Origin: an uncultured Alphaproteobacteria bacterium
Lineage (GTDB): Bacteria > Pseudomonadota > Alphaproteobacteria > RF32 > CAG-239
NCBI GenBank assembly: GCA_934255405.1
Contig: CAKQNT010000001.1
Coordinates: forward strand, 124,001-188,000
DNA length: 64,000 nucleotides
Direction: 5' to 3'
The position numbers and the translations under genes are program-made. A model generated the notes under the pieces. It was given only the letters and a program-made list of their open reading frames with translations. It was not told where the DNA came from and did not search any database. Below are positions 35,197 to 44,665 of the stretch, piece after piece. Each line of letters starts with the position of its first letter. Position 1 is the first letter of the stretch.

Positions 35197-36278
35197 TGGA
35201 AAAGACAGAGCTTATCGGATTATCTAAGGAAGAATTGGCTGAGCAAATAGAAAGAATCGGTGAAAAACCTTTTCGTGCCAAGCAGTTGTGGCAGTGGATA
35301 TATTTTCGAGGTGAGACTGATTTTGAAAAAATGACCAATCTTTCTAAGGAATTGCGTCATAAGCTGGCAGAAAACTTTACTATAAGCCGCCCCAAAATCA
35401 TTACTGAGCAGATATCCAAAGATAAAACTCATAAATGGCTGTTGGAGTTTGCCGATGGACAGAGAATCGAGACAGTTTATATTCCGGAAGAAGATCGCGG
35501 CGCAGTCTGTATCTCTACTCAGGTAGGTTGTGCGGTAGGTTGCAAATTTTGCCACACCGGAAGTCAAAAAATCACCAGAAATCTGACCGCCGGCGAGATT
35601 GTGTCACAGTTTATGGTGGCAAGAGATGCTTATGGCGAATGGCCGTCGCCGGTTAATGAAACTCGTTTTCTTTCTAATATTGTGGTTATGGGCATGGGCG
35701 AACCTTTGCATAATCCGGAAAATGTGTTTAAGGCATTAAAAATCCTCTCTGACGGTGACGGAATTGCAATATCTAAACGCAAAATCACACTCTCATCCTC
35801 AGGAATCGCGCCCAAGATTCCGCTGGTGGCAAGCGAGCTTGGGTGCAAATTGGCTATCAGTCTGCACGCTCCGACTAATGAGAAGCGCTCGCAAATTATG
35901 CCGATTAATGACCGCTACCCGATAGAAGAAGTTTTGGAGGGATGCGTAGGGTATCAAAAACAAATGAGCCCAGGGCGGTATGTGACATTTGAATATCTGA
36001 TGCTAAAAGATTTTAACGACTCACCGGAAGACGCAAGGGCTTTGATTGCGCTGATGAAAAAGTTTAAGCTCGGAGCTAAGTTTAATCTGATTCCGTTTAA
36101 TCCATGGCCAGGGTGCAATTATCAGCCGAGCAGCGGTAACAAAGTGCGCGCATTTTCAAAAATATTGGAAGATGCCGGTTATGAGGCTCCGATACGCGTG
36201 GCGCGCGGACAGGATATTTTGGCCGCCTGCGGACAACTCAAATCAAAACACACGGATAATTCGGCGGCAGATAAATAA
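35196..36278 (+). CDS. rlmN: 23S rRNA (A2503-C2) methyltransferase RlmN
   Basis: A radical-SAM enzyme that methylates A2503 of 23S rRNA and A37 of some tRNAs. The cluster motif CAVGCKFCHTG is at about residues 112-122. The N-terminal region (GEKPFRAKQLWQWIYFRG) and GMGEPLHNPENVF are typical. Length 360 aa fits. It starts in the ialB stop (TAATG) and abuts convergent yraN with no gap. Confidence 0.96.
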   Translation: MEKTELIGLSKEELAEQIERIGEKPFRAKQLWQWIYFRGETDFEKMTNLSKELRHKLAENFTISRPKIITEQISKDKTHKWLLEFADGQRIETVYIPEEDRGAVCISTQVGCAVGCKFCHTGSQKITRNLTAGEIVSQFMVARDAYGEWPSPVNETRFLSNIVVMGMGEPLHNPENVFKALKILSDGDGIAISKRKITLSSSGIAPKIPLVASELGCKLAISLHAPTNEKRSQIMPINDRYPIEEVLEGCVGYQKQMSPGRYVTFEYLMLKDFNDSPEDARALIALMKKFKLGAKFNLIPFNPWPGCNYQPSSGNKVRAFSKILEDAGYEAPIRVARGQDILAACGQLKSKHTDNSAADK

Positions 36279-36629
36279 TCAAAAAGCATTTTCAATATGC
36301 ACGATGCGCAGCGGCAACTTAACCAGAATAGCATCAAATCTGATGTCAAAGTCCGCATATTGCTGATGTAAGGCCAAAAAACTTTCGGCAGCGCGGCGAA
36401 TCCGCTCTTGTTGCTTTGGGGTGATGGCATAGGCGGCGTTTTCTATGCTGACACGCTTTTTAACCTCAATAAAAACCAAAGTCCGCCTTTTTTGAACAAT
36501 CAGATCTATTTCTCCGGCACCGGTTCCGCGACCGGTAACATAGTTGACGGCAACCTTGCGCCACCCCTTAATCCGCATATAGTTGAGCGCCACATATTCC
36601 GCCAGATGTCCGGAATAATAATTATTCAT
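36279..36629 (-). CDS. yraN: UPF0102 (YraN) family protein
   Basis: A 116-aa protein starting at ATG 36629 (MNNYYSGHLAEYVALNYM). It has the predicted restriction-endonuclease-like fold: GRGTGAGEIDLIVQKRRTLVFIEVKKR (Glu/Asp and Glu-x-Lys). Its function is not established, although linkage to rsmI is common. It overlaps the end of rsmI by 8 bases, so it is translated from the same message. Confidence 0.9.
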   Translation of the reverse strand: MNNYYSGHLAEYVALNYMRIKGWRKVAVNYVTGRGTGAGEIDLIVQKRRTLVFIEVKKRVSIENAAYAITPKQQERIRRAAESFLALHQQYADFDIRFDAILVKLPLRIVHIENAF

Positions 36630-37449
36630 TTTTAATCCTAAGCGCCAGTTCATAAACTTCATTTTTGCTAAAACCATATTTTTCCACCACCGCTTTAACC
36701 GCCGACTTAAGGCTGTTTTGCAACATTTCTTCACGCAGAACCTGCTCCATATCGACAACTGTTTCAATTTGTTTGGGAGGAGCCACCATCAAAACCATTT
36801 CTCCCTTAGGCTCATTGGCGGTAAAATATTCTATCAAATCTTTGGCTGTGCCGTTGCGGCATTCTTCGTAAATCTTGGTTATTTCTCTTGCAACGGCGAT
36901 TTCTCGTTCACCGAATTCCTCTGCGGCAACAGACAAGGTTTTAAGAATCCGATTGGCGGTCTCATAAAACACCAGTGTCGTGTCTATATTTTTTAACCGA
37001 TTGAACATATCTCGACGCGCCTTGTCTTTGTTGGGAATAAAACCGGCAAACATAAAACTATTGGTTGGCAGCCCCGAAAGTTGCAGAGCGCAAATAAGAG
37101 CACAAGCACCGGGAATGGCAAACACCGCCACATCTTCTTCGCGACAGCGATGAATCAGTTTAAAACCGGGGTCAGAAATCAACGGACTGCCGGCATCACT
37201 CACTTGGGCAATTATTTTGCCTGATTTTGCAAGCTCTATCAGTTTTTCGGCTTGTTCAGCTTCATTATGGTCTTCAAGCCGGATAAACTCCTTGCGCGTT
37301 GAGAGCCCAAGCAAAGTGAAAAGTTTTTTGGTAACTCTGGTATCCTCACAAGCAATTATATCTGCAACCTGCAAAACCTCTTTGGCTCGCTCCGATATAT
37401 CGCCCAAGTTGCCGATAGGCGTGGCAACAACGTAAATTCCGTTTTTCAA
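36622..37449 (-). CDS. rsmI: 16S rRNA (C1402-2'-O) methyltransferase RsmI
   Basis: A 275-aa SAM-dependent enzyme. The N-terminus YVVATPIGNLGDISERAKEVL and CEDTRVTKKLF are characteristic, as are VSDAGSPLISDPG and ETANRILKTL. The start is TTG 37449, with GAGGG upstream. It is the first gene of the rsmI-yraN pair. The divergent neighbour is an LpoA-like lipoprotein gene, an arrangement also common in other proteobacteria. Confidence 0.95.
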   Translation of the reverse strand: MKNGIYVVATPIGNLGDISERAKEVLQVADIIACEDTRVTKKLFTLLGLSTRKEFIRLEDHNEAEQAEKLIELAKSGKIIAQVSDAGSPLISDPGFKLIHRCREEDVAVFAIPGACALICALQLSGLPTNSFMFAGFIPNKDKARRDMFNRLKNIDTTLVFYETANRILKTLSVAAEEFGEREIAVAREITKIYEECRNGTAKDLIEYFTANEPKGEMVLMVAPPKQIETVVDMEQVLREEMLQNSLKSAVKAVVEKYGFSKNEVYELALRIKNE

Positions 37450-37520
37450 GAATCCCTCTCTTTACATTGGATAATTTTTCTATTACAACTTAGGAAGATT
37501 GTTTTATATTTTGGGATAAA

Positions 37521-38927
37521 ATGCAAGTGTTTAAAAAATTTAGTTTATTTGCCTTGAGTCTTTGTCTGGCTGCCTGTTCAACATCGCCCAAAGGACCGGT
37601 TCTTGACCGAGGAGGCATTCGGGATTTTAATACCGATGTGAGCGAAATTAACATCTCTGACAACAACAGTTTCAGAGTTGGTATGCTTTTGCCGCTTTCA
37701 GGCGCTGCCGCCAGACACGGACAAGGACTTAAAAACGCTTCAATGATTGCCTTGGAAGACATAAACAGTCATAACATAATTTTGCAATATTATGACACTA
37801 AAAGCACGCCTGAAGGGGCTCGTATTGCAGCAGAAAACGCTATTCGCCAAAAAGCAAATTTAATTGTCGGGCCTTTGATGAGCACAGAAGTACAAGCTAT
37901 CGCAGGAGAAACAATCTATCAGGGAGTGCCGGTGATTGCTTTTTCAACCGCGCAAGAGGTGCTGCAGCCTACAGTTTATACACTGGGGCTATTGGTTGAA
38001 GAACAAGTTAATCGAATTTTGACATACGCCGCGCAAAAGGACAGGAATCGATTAGCTTTGTTGCTTCCGGATAATTCAACCGGAACCGCAGTTGCCAAAG
38101 CAGCGGTTAAATCAGCGCAAAAAAATGGAATTAAGGTTACAACAATCGGCTATTATAAACCGGAGAGCTCGGATTTTTCCGGAATAATTAAAGAAATGAC
38201 CAATTATAATCGACGTCACGCCGAAGTCGTACGCTTGAGAGCAGAGCTGACTGCCAGAGCAGCGAGCGGAGATAAACAAGCGGCGTACGAACTTAAACAG
38301 ATGCAGACAAAAGAAGGTATTGGCGATGTAGGGTTTGATATGGTTTTGATTCCGGAAAGCGGTGCCAGATTAACCTCGGCGATTTCTATGTTTGCTTATT
38401 ATGATGCGTCTTATCCAGATGTTTTGTTCTTGGGAACCTCTATGTGGGAGGGTGGAAAATATAATAACGAATCGGTTATGCACCACGCGCTTTATCCGGC
38501 CATATCCCGTGTGCATAGCGCTTATTTTGCCGGTAAATACGGACAAATTTTTGGTGAGCGCCCGAGCAGCCTTTATTCTTTTGCCTATGACGCTATAGCT
38601 CTCTCCAACGAGATTGCACGCAAGAGCTCAGACGATATTAATGAGGTAATCACCAATCCGGACGGATACTCCGGCATTAACGGCTCTTTTCGTTTCTTTG
38701 CAGACGGAACCAATCAACACAGTTTGGATATTGTAGAAATTCGCCCTCACGGAGATGTGATTGTTGACGCTGCTCCGCGCCGTTTTTCCGGTAGCGAACA
38801 AGAATCTAATTTATCGCAAATTGATTTTTCGGAAAGCTATACGGCTCCTAAAATTTATGGTAAGGACAGTTCTACCGCACAAATATCTATTTATGGAAAA
38901 CTGATACCGCAAACAGTTAGCGAATAA
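37521..38927 (+). CDS. LpoA/LppC-like penicillin-binding-protein activator lipoprotein
   Basis: A 468-aa lipoprotein with a lipobox at LSLCLAACSTS (Cys about residue 19). The following domain is a periplasmic-binding-protein type I fold: VGMLLPLSGAAARHGQGLKNASMIALEDIN and LIVGPLMSTEVQAIAGE. E. coli LpoA, the activator of PBP1A, has this domain behind an extra N-terminal TPR part, which is absent here. A PBP1-type enzyme is at 12649-14430 in this window. Its activator role is inferred by family. Confidence 0.88.
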   Translation: MQVFKKFSLFALSLCLAACSTSPKGPVLDRGGIRDFNTDVSEINISDNNSFRVGMLLPLSGAAARHGQGLKNASMIALEDINSHNIILQYYDTKSTPEGARIAAENAIRQKANLIVGPLMSTEVQAIAGETIYQGVPVIAFSTAQEVLQPTVYTLGLLVEEQVNRILTYAAQKDRNRLALLLPDNSTGTAVAKAAVKSAQKNGIKVTTIGYYKPESSDFSGIIKEMTNYNRRHAEVVRLRAELTARAASGDKQAAYELKQMQTKEGIGDVGFDMVLIPESGARLTSAISMFAYYDASYPDVLFLGTSMWEGGKYNNESVMHHALYPAISRVHSAYFAGKYGQIFGERPSSLYSFAYDAIALSNEIARKSSDDINEVITNPDGYSGINGSFRFFADGTNQHSLDIVEIRPHGDVIVDAAPRRFSGSEQESNLSQIDFSESYTAPKIYGKDSSTAQISIYGKLIPQTVSE

Positions 38928-38975
38928 AAACAAATTTAACTTGAAAATAGGCGTCAATCTGCTAAGTATAGCATA

Positions 38976-39063
38976 GGAGAGCGGCGGGTTGACCATTCGC
39001 CAATCCGGTCAGGTTCGGAAGGAAGCAGCCGTAACGAATCAGGTTAAGGTCGTTTAGCTCTCC
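38976..39063 (+). ncRNA. ffs: SRP RNA (4.5S), small bacterial type
   Basis: Terminal pairing GGAGAGC (38976-38982) with GCTCTCC (39057-39063) encloses the conserved SRP core, GGTTCGGAAGGAAGCAGCC at 39012-39030, which includes the GGAA tetraloop and symmetrical bulge that bind Ffh. It lies just upstream of dnaX-ybaB-recR, the usual bacterial arrangement. It may extend a few bases further. Confidence 0.93.
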
Positions 39064-39091
39064 ACGGATTTTGCAACAAACGAGATTTTTT

Positions 39092-40816
39092 ATGGCAGAA
39101 GACAACCAAAATCAAGAAAACTATGTCGTGTTGGCACGAAAGTACCGCCCGCAGAATTTTAATGAGCTGTTGGGACAAGATGCTTTGGTGCAAACGCTGA
39201 CAAACGCTATAAAAAACAATCGGTTGCACCATGCTTATATTTTAACCGGAATTCGCGGAGTGGGCAAAACAACCACCGCGAGAATTATCGCTAAGGCCTT
39301 AAACTGCACCGGCAAAGACGGACACGGCGGGCCTACCATCAATCCCTGTGGAATATGTGAAAACTGCCGAGCAATTGCCGAATCGCGGCATATTGACGTC
39401 TTGGAGTTGGACGCAGCATCTCGTACCGGTGTTGATGATATGCGCGAAATTTTAGACGGTGTGCGCTACAAACCGACAAACGGACGATATAAAATATACA
39501 TCATCGATGAAGTGCATATGCTTTCTAAGAGTGCTTTTAATGCTTTGCTGAAAACGCTTGAGGAACCGCCATCACACGTGATTTTTATCTTTGCGACAAC
39601 TGAAATTCGCAAAGTTCCGATTACAGTGTTATCACGTTGCCAAAGATTTGATCTGCAACGTTTGACTATTGATACTTTAGTCAACCATTTCAAGAATATT
39701 ATCGCTAAGGAAAATTTAAGTGCTGAAGACGAGGCATTGCACCTGATTGCAAAGGCAGCAGACGGTTCATGCCGCGATGGATTGTCATTGCTTGATCAAG
39801 CCATTTCTTTAGGCGGGGGCGCAGTTAAAACCGATATTGTAAAAAATATGATTGGTTTGGCTGATAGAACCCAGACATTTGATTTGTTTGAAAAATTGAT
39901 AGCCGGAAATGTGAATGAAGTGGTGCAGAAGTTGGCTGAAATGTATAAAAACGGCGCTACTCCGCTTACTGTTTTGCAGGATTTGATTAATATCACTCAC
40001 TTGGTGGCAAAAGTAAAAATCGTTCCGACTTTTGCCGATGATCCGAGCTTGTCAGAAAGCGAAAAAGACTTTTGCAAGCGATTGGCTCCCAATACCCCGA
40101 TTGCAATCCTCTCTAAAATCTGGCAAATGATGATAAAGGGATTGTCTGAGTTGTCACTTGCGCCGGTGCAAATAGATGCGCTGGAAATGATTTTAATCCG
40201 TGTTGCTTATTCTGCCAGCCTGCCAACGCCGTTTGAGATATTAAACGACGTAAAAAAAAAATCTGAATTAATTCCTCAAAAAAAACAAGCATATCAGCAG
40301 GGAGAAGCCTCAACAAGATCTTTCCCCTCAACCACCGCAAAAATTGATGAACAGAGCTCAAGCGGTCTGAAGTTTAACTCTCCGGAAGAATTAGCCGCCT
40401 ATCTGGAAAACAGCCGACGTGTCTTGTTGGCGTATAGCTTTAAGCATGATATGTCTTTTATAAAATTTGCAAACGGACAAATTGAGGCTACCGCGTCTGA
40501 CAAAATAAATAACGACTTTTTGCTGGATTTACAAAAAATACTGATGGAAGCCACCGGCATAAAATGGAATATAAACATCGTATCCGGAGCCGTAGGCGAA
40601 ACAATTGCCGATAAAGAACAAGCTCAAGACAATGCCAACAAAAAGAATGTATCTGATTTGCCGTTAGTAAAAGCAATTTTAGCAGAATTTAAGGGGGCAA
40701 AGATTGAAACTCTTACCCGTAAAATCACAGCTGATGAAGACGAGGAATCCGGAGAAATTACCGCAAGCTCGGTTTCTTATGATGACAATGACAACTATTT
40801 TGATGAGGATAACTAA
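39092..40816 (+). CDS. dnaX: DNA polymerase III subunits tau/gamma
   Basis: The clamp-loader ATPase. The protein (574 aa) starts at ATG 39092 (MAEDNQNQE). It has Walker A GIRGVGKTTTARI, the zinc motif with Cys at CTGKDGHGG...CGICENC, the DEVHML Walker B and the SRC box (VLSRCQRF). The C-terminal part, after about residue 370, is low in conservation and Lys/Ser-rich. A programmed frameshift to give gamma is not obvious. It is followed by ybaB after 2 bases. Confidence 0.96.
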   Translation: MAEDNQNQENYVVLARKYRPQNFNELLGQDALVQTLTNAIKNNRLHHAYILTGIRGVGKTTTARIIAKALNCTGKDGHGGPTINPCGICENCRAIAESRHIDVLELDAASRTGVDDMREILDGVRYKPTNGRYKIYIIDEVHMLSKSAFNALLKTLEEPPSHVIFIFATTEIRKVPITVLSRCQRFDLQRLTIDTLVNHFKNIIAKENLSAEDEALHLIAKAADGSCRDGLSLLDQAISLGGGAVKTDIVKNMIGLADRTQTFDLFEKLIAGNVNEVVQKLAEMYKNGATPLTVLQDLINITHLVAKVKIVPTFADDPSLSESEKDFCKRLAPNTPIAILSKIWQMMIKGLSELSLAPVQIDALEMILIRVAYSASLPTPFEILNDVKKKSELIPQKKQAYQQGEASTRSFPSTTAKIDEQSSSGLKFNSPEELAAYLENSRRVLLAYSFKHDMSFIKFANGQIEATASDKINNDFLLDLQKILMEATGIKWNINIVSGAVGETIADKEQAQDNANKKNVSDLPLVKAILAEFKGAKIETLTRKITADEDEESGEITASSVSYDDNDNYFDEDN

Positions 40817-40818
40817 CT

Positions 40819-41139
40819 ATGATGAATATTCAGGGAATTATGAAACAAGCCCAAATGATGCAAAAGAAAATGGAAGAAGAGCAAGCCAAATTAGCGCAAG
40901 AAGAGGTTGAAGGCTCTTCCGGAGGCGGAATGGTAAAAGTTGTGCTTAACGGCAAATTTGATATGAAAAAACTGAATATTGATAAAAGCTTGATTGACGC
41001 AGACGAGAGTGAAGTACTGGAAGATTTGATTGTAGCCGCATATAATGACGCAAAAAACAAGGTTGACGCCAAGATGCAAGACAGTATGAGCGCTATGACC
41101 GGCGGGATGAATTTAGGTGGTTTGAAGCTCCCTTTCTAG
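40819..41139 (+). CDS. ybaB: YbaB/EbfC nucleoid-associated protein
   Basis: A 106-aa DNA-binding protein. The N-terminal helix (MMNIQGIMKQAQMMQKKMEEEQ) and the central GGGMVKVVLNG are typical, with a Met-rich tail. It sits between dnaX and recR, the conserved three-gene unit. ATG 40822 is an equally possible start. Confidence 0.94.
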   Translation: MMNIQGIMKQAQMMQKKMEEEQAKLAQEEVEGSSGGGMVKVVLNGKFDMKKLNIDKSLIDADESEVLEDLIVAAYNDAKNKVDAKMQDSMSAMTGGMNLGGLKLPF

Positions 41140-41149
41140 GACTACAAAA

Positions 41150-41743
41150 ATGGCCGGAAATGAAATTGAAAAACTGGTAAAACAGATTGCCAAATTACCG
41201 TCTTTAGGCTCGCGCTCAGCAAGAAGAATTGTTTTGCACTTGCTAAAAAAGAAAGAATCGGCATTACTTCCTCTAATTGAATCTTTGCAAGAAGTTGCTG
41301 AGCACATTCAAACTTGCGAAATATGCGGCAATTTTGACACATCTTCACCATGCTCAGTTTGTAACTCAACCGCTCGCGACAGCAAGATAATATGCGTGGT
41401 GCAAGATGTTGCAGATTTATGGGCTATGGAAAGGGTCTCGCAGTTTAGAGGGAAATATCATGTCTTAGGAGGCGTTTTATCGGCGCTGGAGGGGGTTGTA
41501 CCGGAGGATCTGAATATTGAGCCATTGATAGCAAGAATCGCTCGTGATGGCGTGCAAGAGGTGATTTTGGCTCTGCCGGCGACTATAGACGGACAAATAA
41601 CCTCACACTATCTATCGTCTCGCTTAAAAGACTTTGATATTAAGATAACAACTTTGGCTCAAGGAATACCGATGGGGGCAGAGCTGGATTATATGGACGA
41701 AGGAACATTGCAGTTGGCATTAAATTCTCGTCGATTGATATAA
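41150..41743 (+). CDS. recR: Recombination protein RecR
   Basis: RecR works with RecF/RecO to load RecA at gaps. The 197-aa protein has the N-terminal HhH motif (LPSLGSRSARRIVLHLL), the C4 zinc finger (CEICGNFDTSSPCSVC) and the Toprim domain (ICVVQDVADLWAMER, GGVLSALEGVVPEDL). AGGA lies 8 bases before ATG 41150. A terminator follows at 41748. Confidence 0.96.
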   Translation: MAGNEIEKLVKQIAKLPSLGSRSARRIVLHLLKKKESALLPLIESLQEVAEHIQTCEICGNFDTSSPCSVCNSTARDSKIICVVQDVADLWAMERVSQFRGKYHVLGGVLSALEGVVPEDLNIEPLIARIARDGVQEVILALPATIDGQITSHYLSSRLKDFDIKITTLAQGIPMGAELDYMDEGTLQLALNSRRLI

Positions 41744-41747
41744 ACAA

Positions 41748-41776
41748 AAGCCGCTTTGCAGCGGCTTATTTTTTTA
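41748..41776. terminator. Bidirectional terminator between recR and accD
   Basis: AAGCCGCT pairs with AGCGGCTT around a TTGC loop, then ATTTTTTTATTTT. It lies between the convergent ends of recR and accD. Confidence 0.9.
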
Positions 41777-42664
41777 TTTTTGAGAAGCGTTTTCCAGCGC
41801 CGGAATATTAAGTTGAGGCTTTTGGTGCATAAGAATCCCAACTACGCGAATTAGGGTATCTCTCATCTCTCGGCGATGAACAACAATATCAACCATACCA
41901 TGCTCTTTGAGATATTCAGCTCTTTGGAATCCCTCAGGAAGTTTCTCTCTAATGGTTTGTTCAATTACACGAGCGCCGGCAAAACCTATTACACAGCCTT
42001 TTTCGGCAATATGAACATCACCCAGCATCGCAAATGAAGCTGAAACACCACCGGTAGTCGGGTCTGTAAGAATGGAAATAAAGGGCAACCCTTTTTCTTT
42101 TACCATATTAACGGCGGCTGTTGTGCGCGCCATTTGCATAAGAGATAAGATACCCTCCTGCATACGAGCGCCGCCGGAAGCAGCGATGGTAATCAGCGGA
42201 TAGTTGCCACGCATGGCAATCTCTGCCGCCTTCACTATGCCTTCTCCAACCATTGTGCCCATTGATCCGCCCATAAAGCTAAAATCAAATGCGGCAATTA
42301 TACAGGTGACGCCGCCTACTTCGCCTTGAGCAACACGAATTGCATCTTCTGCTCCGGTTGCTTTGCGATATGAGCGCAAGCGATCTGAATATTTTTTGGA
42401 ATCTCTGAAATTAAGAGGATCTTCCTTAAGTTTGGGCAAAGTAATAAGTTTGTATTCGCTGTTATCAAACAACAAAGCAAAGCGTTTGAGCAAAGGCAAA
42501 CGAAGATGGTGGTCACATGAAGAGCAGACATAATCATTTTTTTCAAGCTCTTTAGTATAGAGCATCTGTCCGCATTGCGGGCATTTGGTCCACAAATTGT
42601 CAGCAATCTCTTTTGTGGTGATTTTTTTGATTTTCGGACGTACGAAATCGGATAACCAGTTCAT
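41774..42664 (-). CDS. accD: Acetyl-CoA carboxylase carboxyltransferase subunit beta
   Basis: AccD forms the carboxyltransferase of acetyl-CoA carboxylase with AccA, making malonyl-CoA for fatty acids. The 296-aa protein has the N-terminal zinc ribbon (CPQCGQMLYTKELEKNDYVCSSC), and the crotonase-type core (ASGGARMQEGILSLMQMAR, SILTDPTTGGVSASFAMLGD). accA is about 3 kb upstream on the same strand. Confidence 0.96.
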   Translation of the reverse strand: MNWLSDFVRPKIKKITTKEIADNLWTKCPQCGQMLYTKELEKNDYVCSSCDHHLRLPLLKRFALLFDNSEYKLITLPKLKEDPLNFRDSKKYSDRLRSYRKATGAEDAIRVAQGEVGGVTCIIAAFDFSFMGGSMGTMVGEGIVKAAEIAMRGNYPLITIAASGGARMQEGILSLMQMARTTAAVNMVKEKGLPFISILTDPTTGGVSASFAMLGDVHIAEKGCVIGFAGARVIEQTIREKLPEGFQRAEYLKEHGMVDIVVHRREMRDTLIRVVGILMHQKPQLNIPALENASQK

Positions 42665-42688
42665 TACTATTCACCTTAGCTATTAAAA

Positions 42689-43087
42689 TTATTTGCTTTC
42701 CGCCTTAGAAGAGCGGGAGAACAATCCCCTGAATTTGGCAGAGAATGAAGGTTTGGGTTTTTGAGCCTCAAGCTCCTTCAAAGATGCCAAATTCACGTGC
42801 AAATCTTCCATTTCTTTGGTCAGTTTTTGCTGTTCTTTATTGAGTTTCTTGTTCTGTTTCTTTTGCAGGCGCAGAGCCGAACGAACCGGAGAATAAGACA
42901 ACCAGGTAAAGAACCAGCCGATGATAAAACCGACCAAAATAAAAAACACTATAGCCACACTGAGAGAGACGGTGATTTCTATATAAAAAGGCCAAAGGCT
43001 GAAGTTTACCAGATCATTGTTCACAAAAGCAAAAACCACGATAACTGCCAGCAGCGGCAAACCTATAAGCATTTTTAAGAAACCCAT
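42689..43087 (-). CDS. lapA: LapA-type (DUF1049) membrane protein
   Basis: A 132-aa protein with two membrane helices (about 5-25 and 40-62) and a cytoplasmic coiled coil rich in Lys/Glu. The Phe-Val-Asn-Asn motif (FAFVNNDLVNFSLWPFYIEI) is the family mark. LapA works with LapB in control of LPS synthesis in E. coli; in alphaproteobacteria lapA commonly follows ihfB, as here. GGAG upstream of ATG 43087 supports the start. Confidence 0.87.
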   Translation of the reverse strand: MGFLKMLIGLPLLAVIVVFAFVNNDLVNFSLWPFYIEITVSLSVAIVFFILVGFIIGWFFTWLSYSPVRSALRLQKKQNKKLNKEQQKLTKEMEDLHVNLASLKELEAQKPKPSFSAKFRGLFSRSSKAESK

Positions 43088-43119
43088 GGAGTTGTCTCCC
43101 TTTGCGGTTTGGATAAGAA

Positions 43120-43398
43120 TTATTTGTTCAGCAGTTCAAAAAGCTGTTTTCCGGTTTTGAAGTGAGGAATATTGCGCTCCTCAACTTTAACCTGCTCACC
43201 GGTGCGAGGATTTTTAGCCAAGCGCGGAGAGCGAGTGCGAACTGAAAAAGCTCCAAAACCGCGGAACTCAACTCTATCGCCTTTTGCCAGAGATTCGGTA
43301 ATTTTTTCAAACACTACCGCAACAATGCGCTCGACGTCTTTGAGCATAAGGTGGGGATTTTTTGCTGCAATTTTTTCAATCAATTCAGATTTAGTCAC
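43120..43398 (-). CDS. ihfB: Integration host factor subunit beta
   Basis: A 92-aa DNA-bending protein of the HU/IHF family. The beta arm reads [27 protein letters not shown], with the intercalating Pro in KNPRTG, and the C-terminus [14 protein letters not shown] matches IhfB. The start is GTG 43398 with GAGGA upstream. It could bend the origin DNA, but binding there is not shown. Confidence 0.92.
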   Translation of the reverse strand: MTKSELIEKIAAKNPHLMLKDVERIVAVVFEKITESLAKGDRVEFRGFGAFSVRTRSPRLAKNPRTGEQVKVEERNIPHFKTGKQLFELLNK

Positions 43399-43516
43399 TT
43401 CTTTTTCCTCATTATTAATTTAATTTTGTACAGATTACTTGTTTTTATTTCAAATATCAATATCTCAAATAAAAATTTTTCCAATATTTAAATAGGCACT
43501 TATCCCGAATTTTCAG

Positions 43517-44665
43517 CTACTCATCATTAGCCAAATGTGCTACAGCCAATTGATGCTCGCCGCTTTCACCCAACTCTATATCTTCTATTTTTTGAATACG
43601 GCGGCCGATTTTTCCTGATGAGATACGAATATTGTCAACATCTTCATTGGCCTGCTTAAAGTGGCGGGAAAGACTCTCTATACGTCCATCTAAGCGGCTG
43701 ATATCCTCAACCAATGTTCCGACTTCTTTTTGGATAACTCCAGCTTGCTCGCGCATTTTGGCGTCTTTTAACACGGCTCTTACCGTATTAAGAGTTGCCA
43801 TGAGTGTGGTCGGCGACACAATCCACACCTTAGAACGATATGAAACCTCCACAACATCGGTAAAATTAGCGTGCAACTCCGCATAGATAGCTTCACTGGG
43901 CAAAAACATCAGAGCTGATTCTGCTGTTTCACCGGTGATAATATATTTTTCCGAGATATCTTTAATATGCTTGAGAACAGACGCTCGAAAAAAGCGCTCG
44001 GCTTCAACTTTTTCTCGCTCATTTGAGGCTGAACGCAAAGCGTGATAGCTTTCTAAAGGAAATTTGGCATCAATAACTATTGTCCCCGGTGGGTTGGGTA
44101 AGCGAAGAACGCAATCTGCCCGTTTGCCATTTGATAAAACAACCTGAAATTCATAAGCATTAGGCGGGAGAATCGAAGTAACCAAATCATTTAACTGAAT
44201 CTCTCCAAACGCACCTCTGGCCTGCTTATTAGATAACACCTCTTGCAAAGAAACAACCTGCTCTGACAAAGAAGATATTTTTTGTTGAGCAACATCTATT
44301 TTAGCCAAACGTTCACGCAAATCTGTCAGGGTTTCGTTGGTTTTGGCAGTGTTTTGCTGCAGTCCCTCTCCCACGCTCTTGGTTACGGCCAAAAGTTTTT
44401 CATCCATAATCTTGAGCATAGCCAACTTTTGCTCATTAATAGCAGAAGCTATTTTGCTCTGTTCTTGAGCATTATATTCGCCAAGCTGAGAAAGTCTGCC
44501 GGCAAGCTCCGCCTGCCCGCGCAGGAGAATCTCAGACAACTGAGAATCCGCTCTTTTGTTTTTGGAAAACAACCAAAAACAAATATTGCCGACTACCAGC
44601 AGCAACAATCCGCAAACCAACTGTAAATTTGCATATTGGCTCAAAATATTATTTAGACTCTGCAA
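43517..44665 (-). CDS. rmuC: RmuC-family protein
   Basis: A 382-aa protein with an N-terminal membrane helix ([18 protein letters not shown]), a coiled coil (about 45-150), and the RmuC nuclease-like domain ([18 protein letters not shown] region, [20 protein letters not shown]-like region). RmuC limits DNA inversions and has a PD-(D/E)xK fold. The start is uncertain. I prefer TTG 44665, which has GGGGAG upstream inside the end of accA; in-frame ATGs at 44716 and 44833 lie inside accA. Confidence 0.9.
   Translation of the reverse strand: MQSLNNILSQYANLQLVCGLLLLVVGNICFWLFSKNKRADSQLSEILLRGQAELAGRLSQLGEYNAQEQSKIASAINEQKLAMLKIMDEKLLAVTKSVGEGLQQNTAKTNETLTDLRERLAKIDVAQQKISSLSEQVVSLQEVLSNKQARGAFGEIQLNDLVTSILPPNAYEFQVVLSNGKRADCVLRLPNPPGTIVIDAKFPLESYHALRSASNEREKVEAERFFRASVLKHIKDISEKYIITGETAESALMFLPSEAIYAELHANFTDVVEVSYRSKVWIVSPTTLMATLNTVRAVLKDAKMREQAGVIQKEVGTLVEDISRLDGRIESLSRHFKQANEDVDNIRISSGKIGRRIQKIEDIELGESGEHQLAVAHLANDE

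Noticed and set aside
39575..39580. CACGTG core as a further parS site (also at 42794-42799)
   Set aside because: The flanking bases do not match TGTTTCACGTGAAACA.
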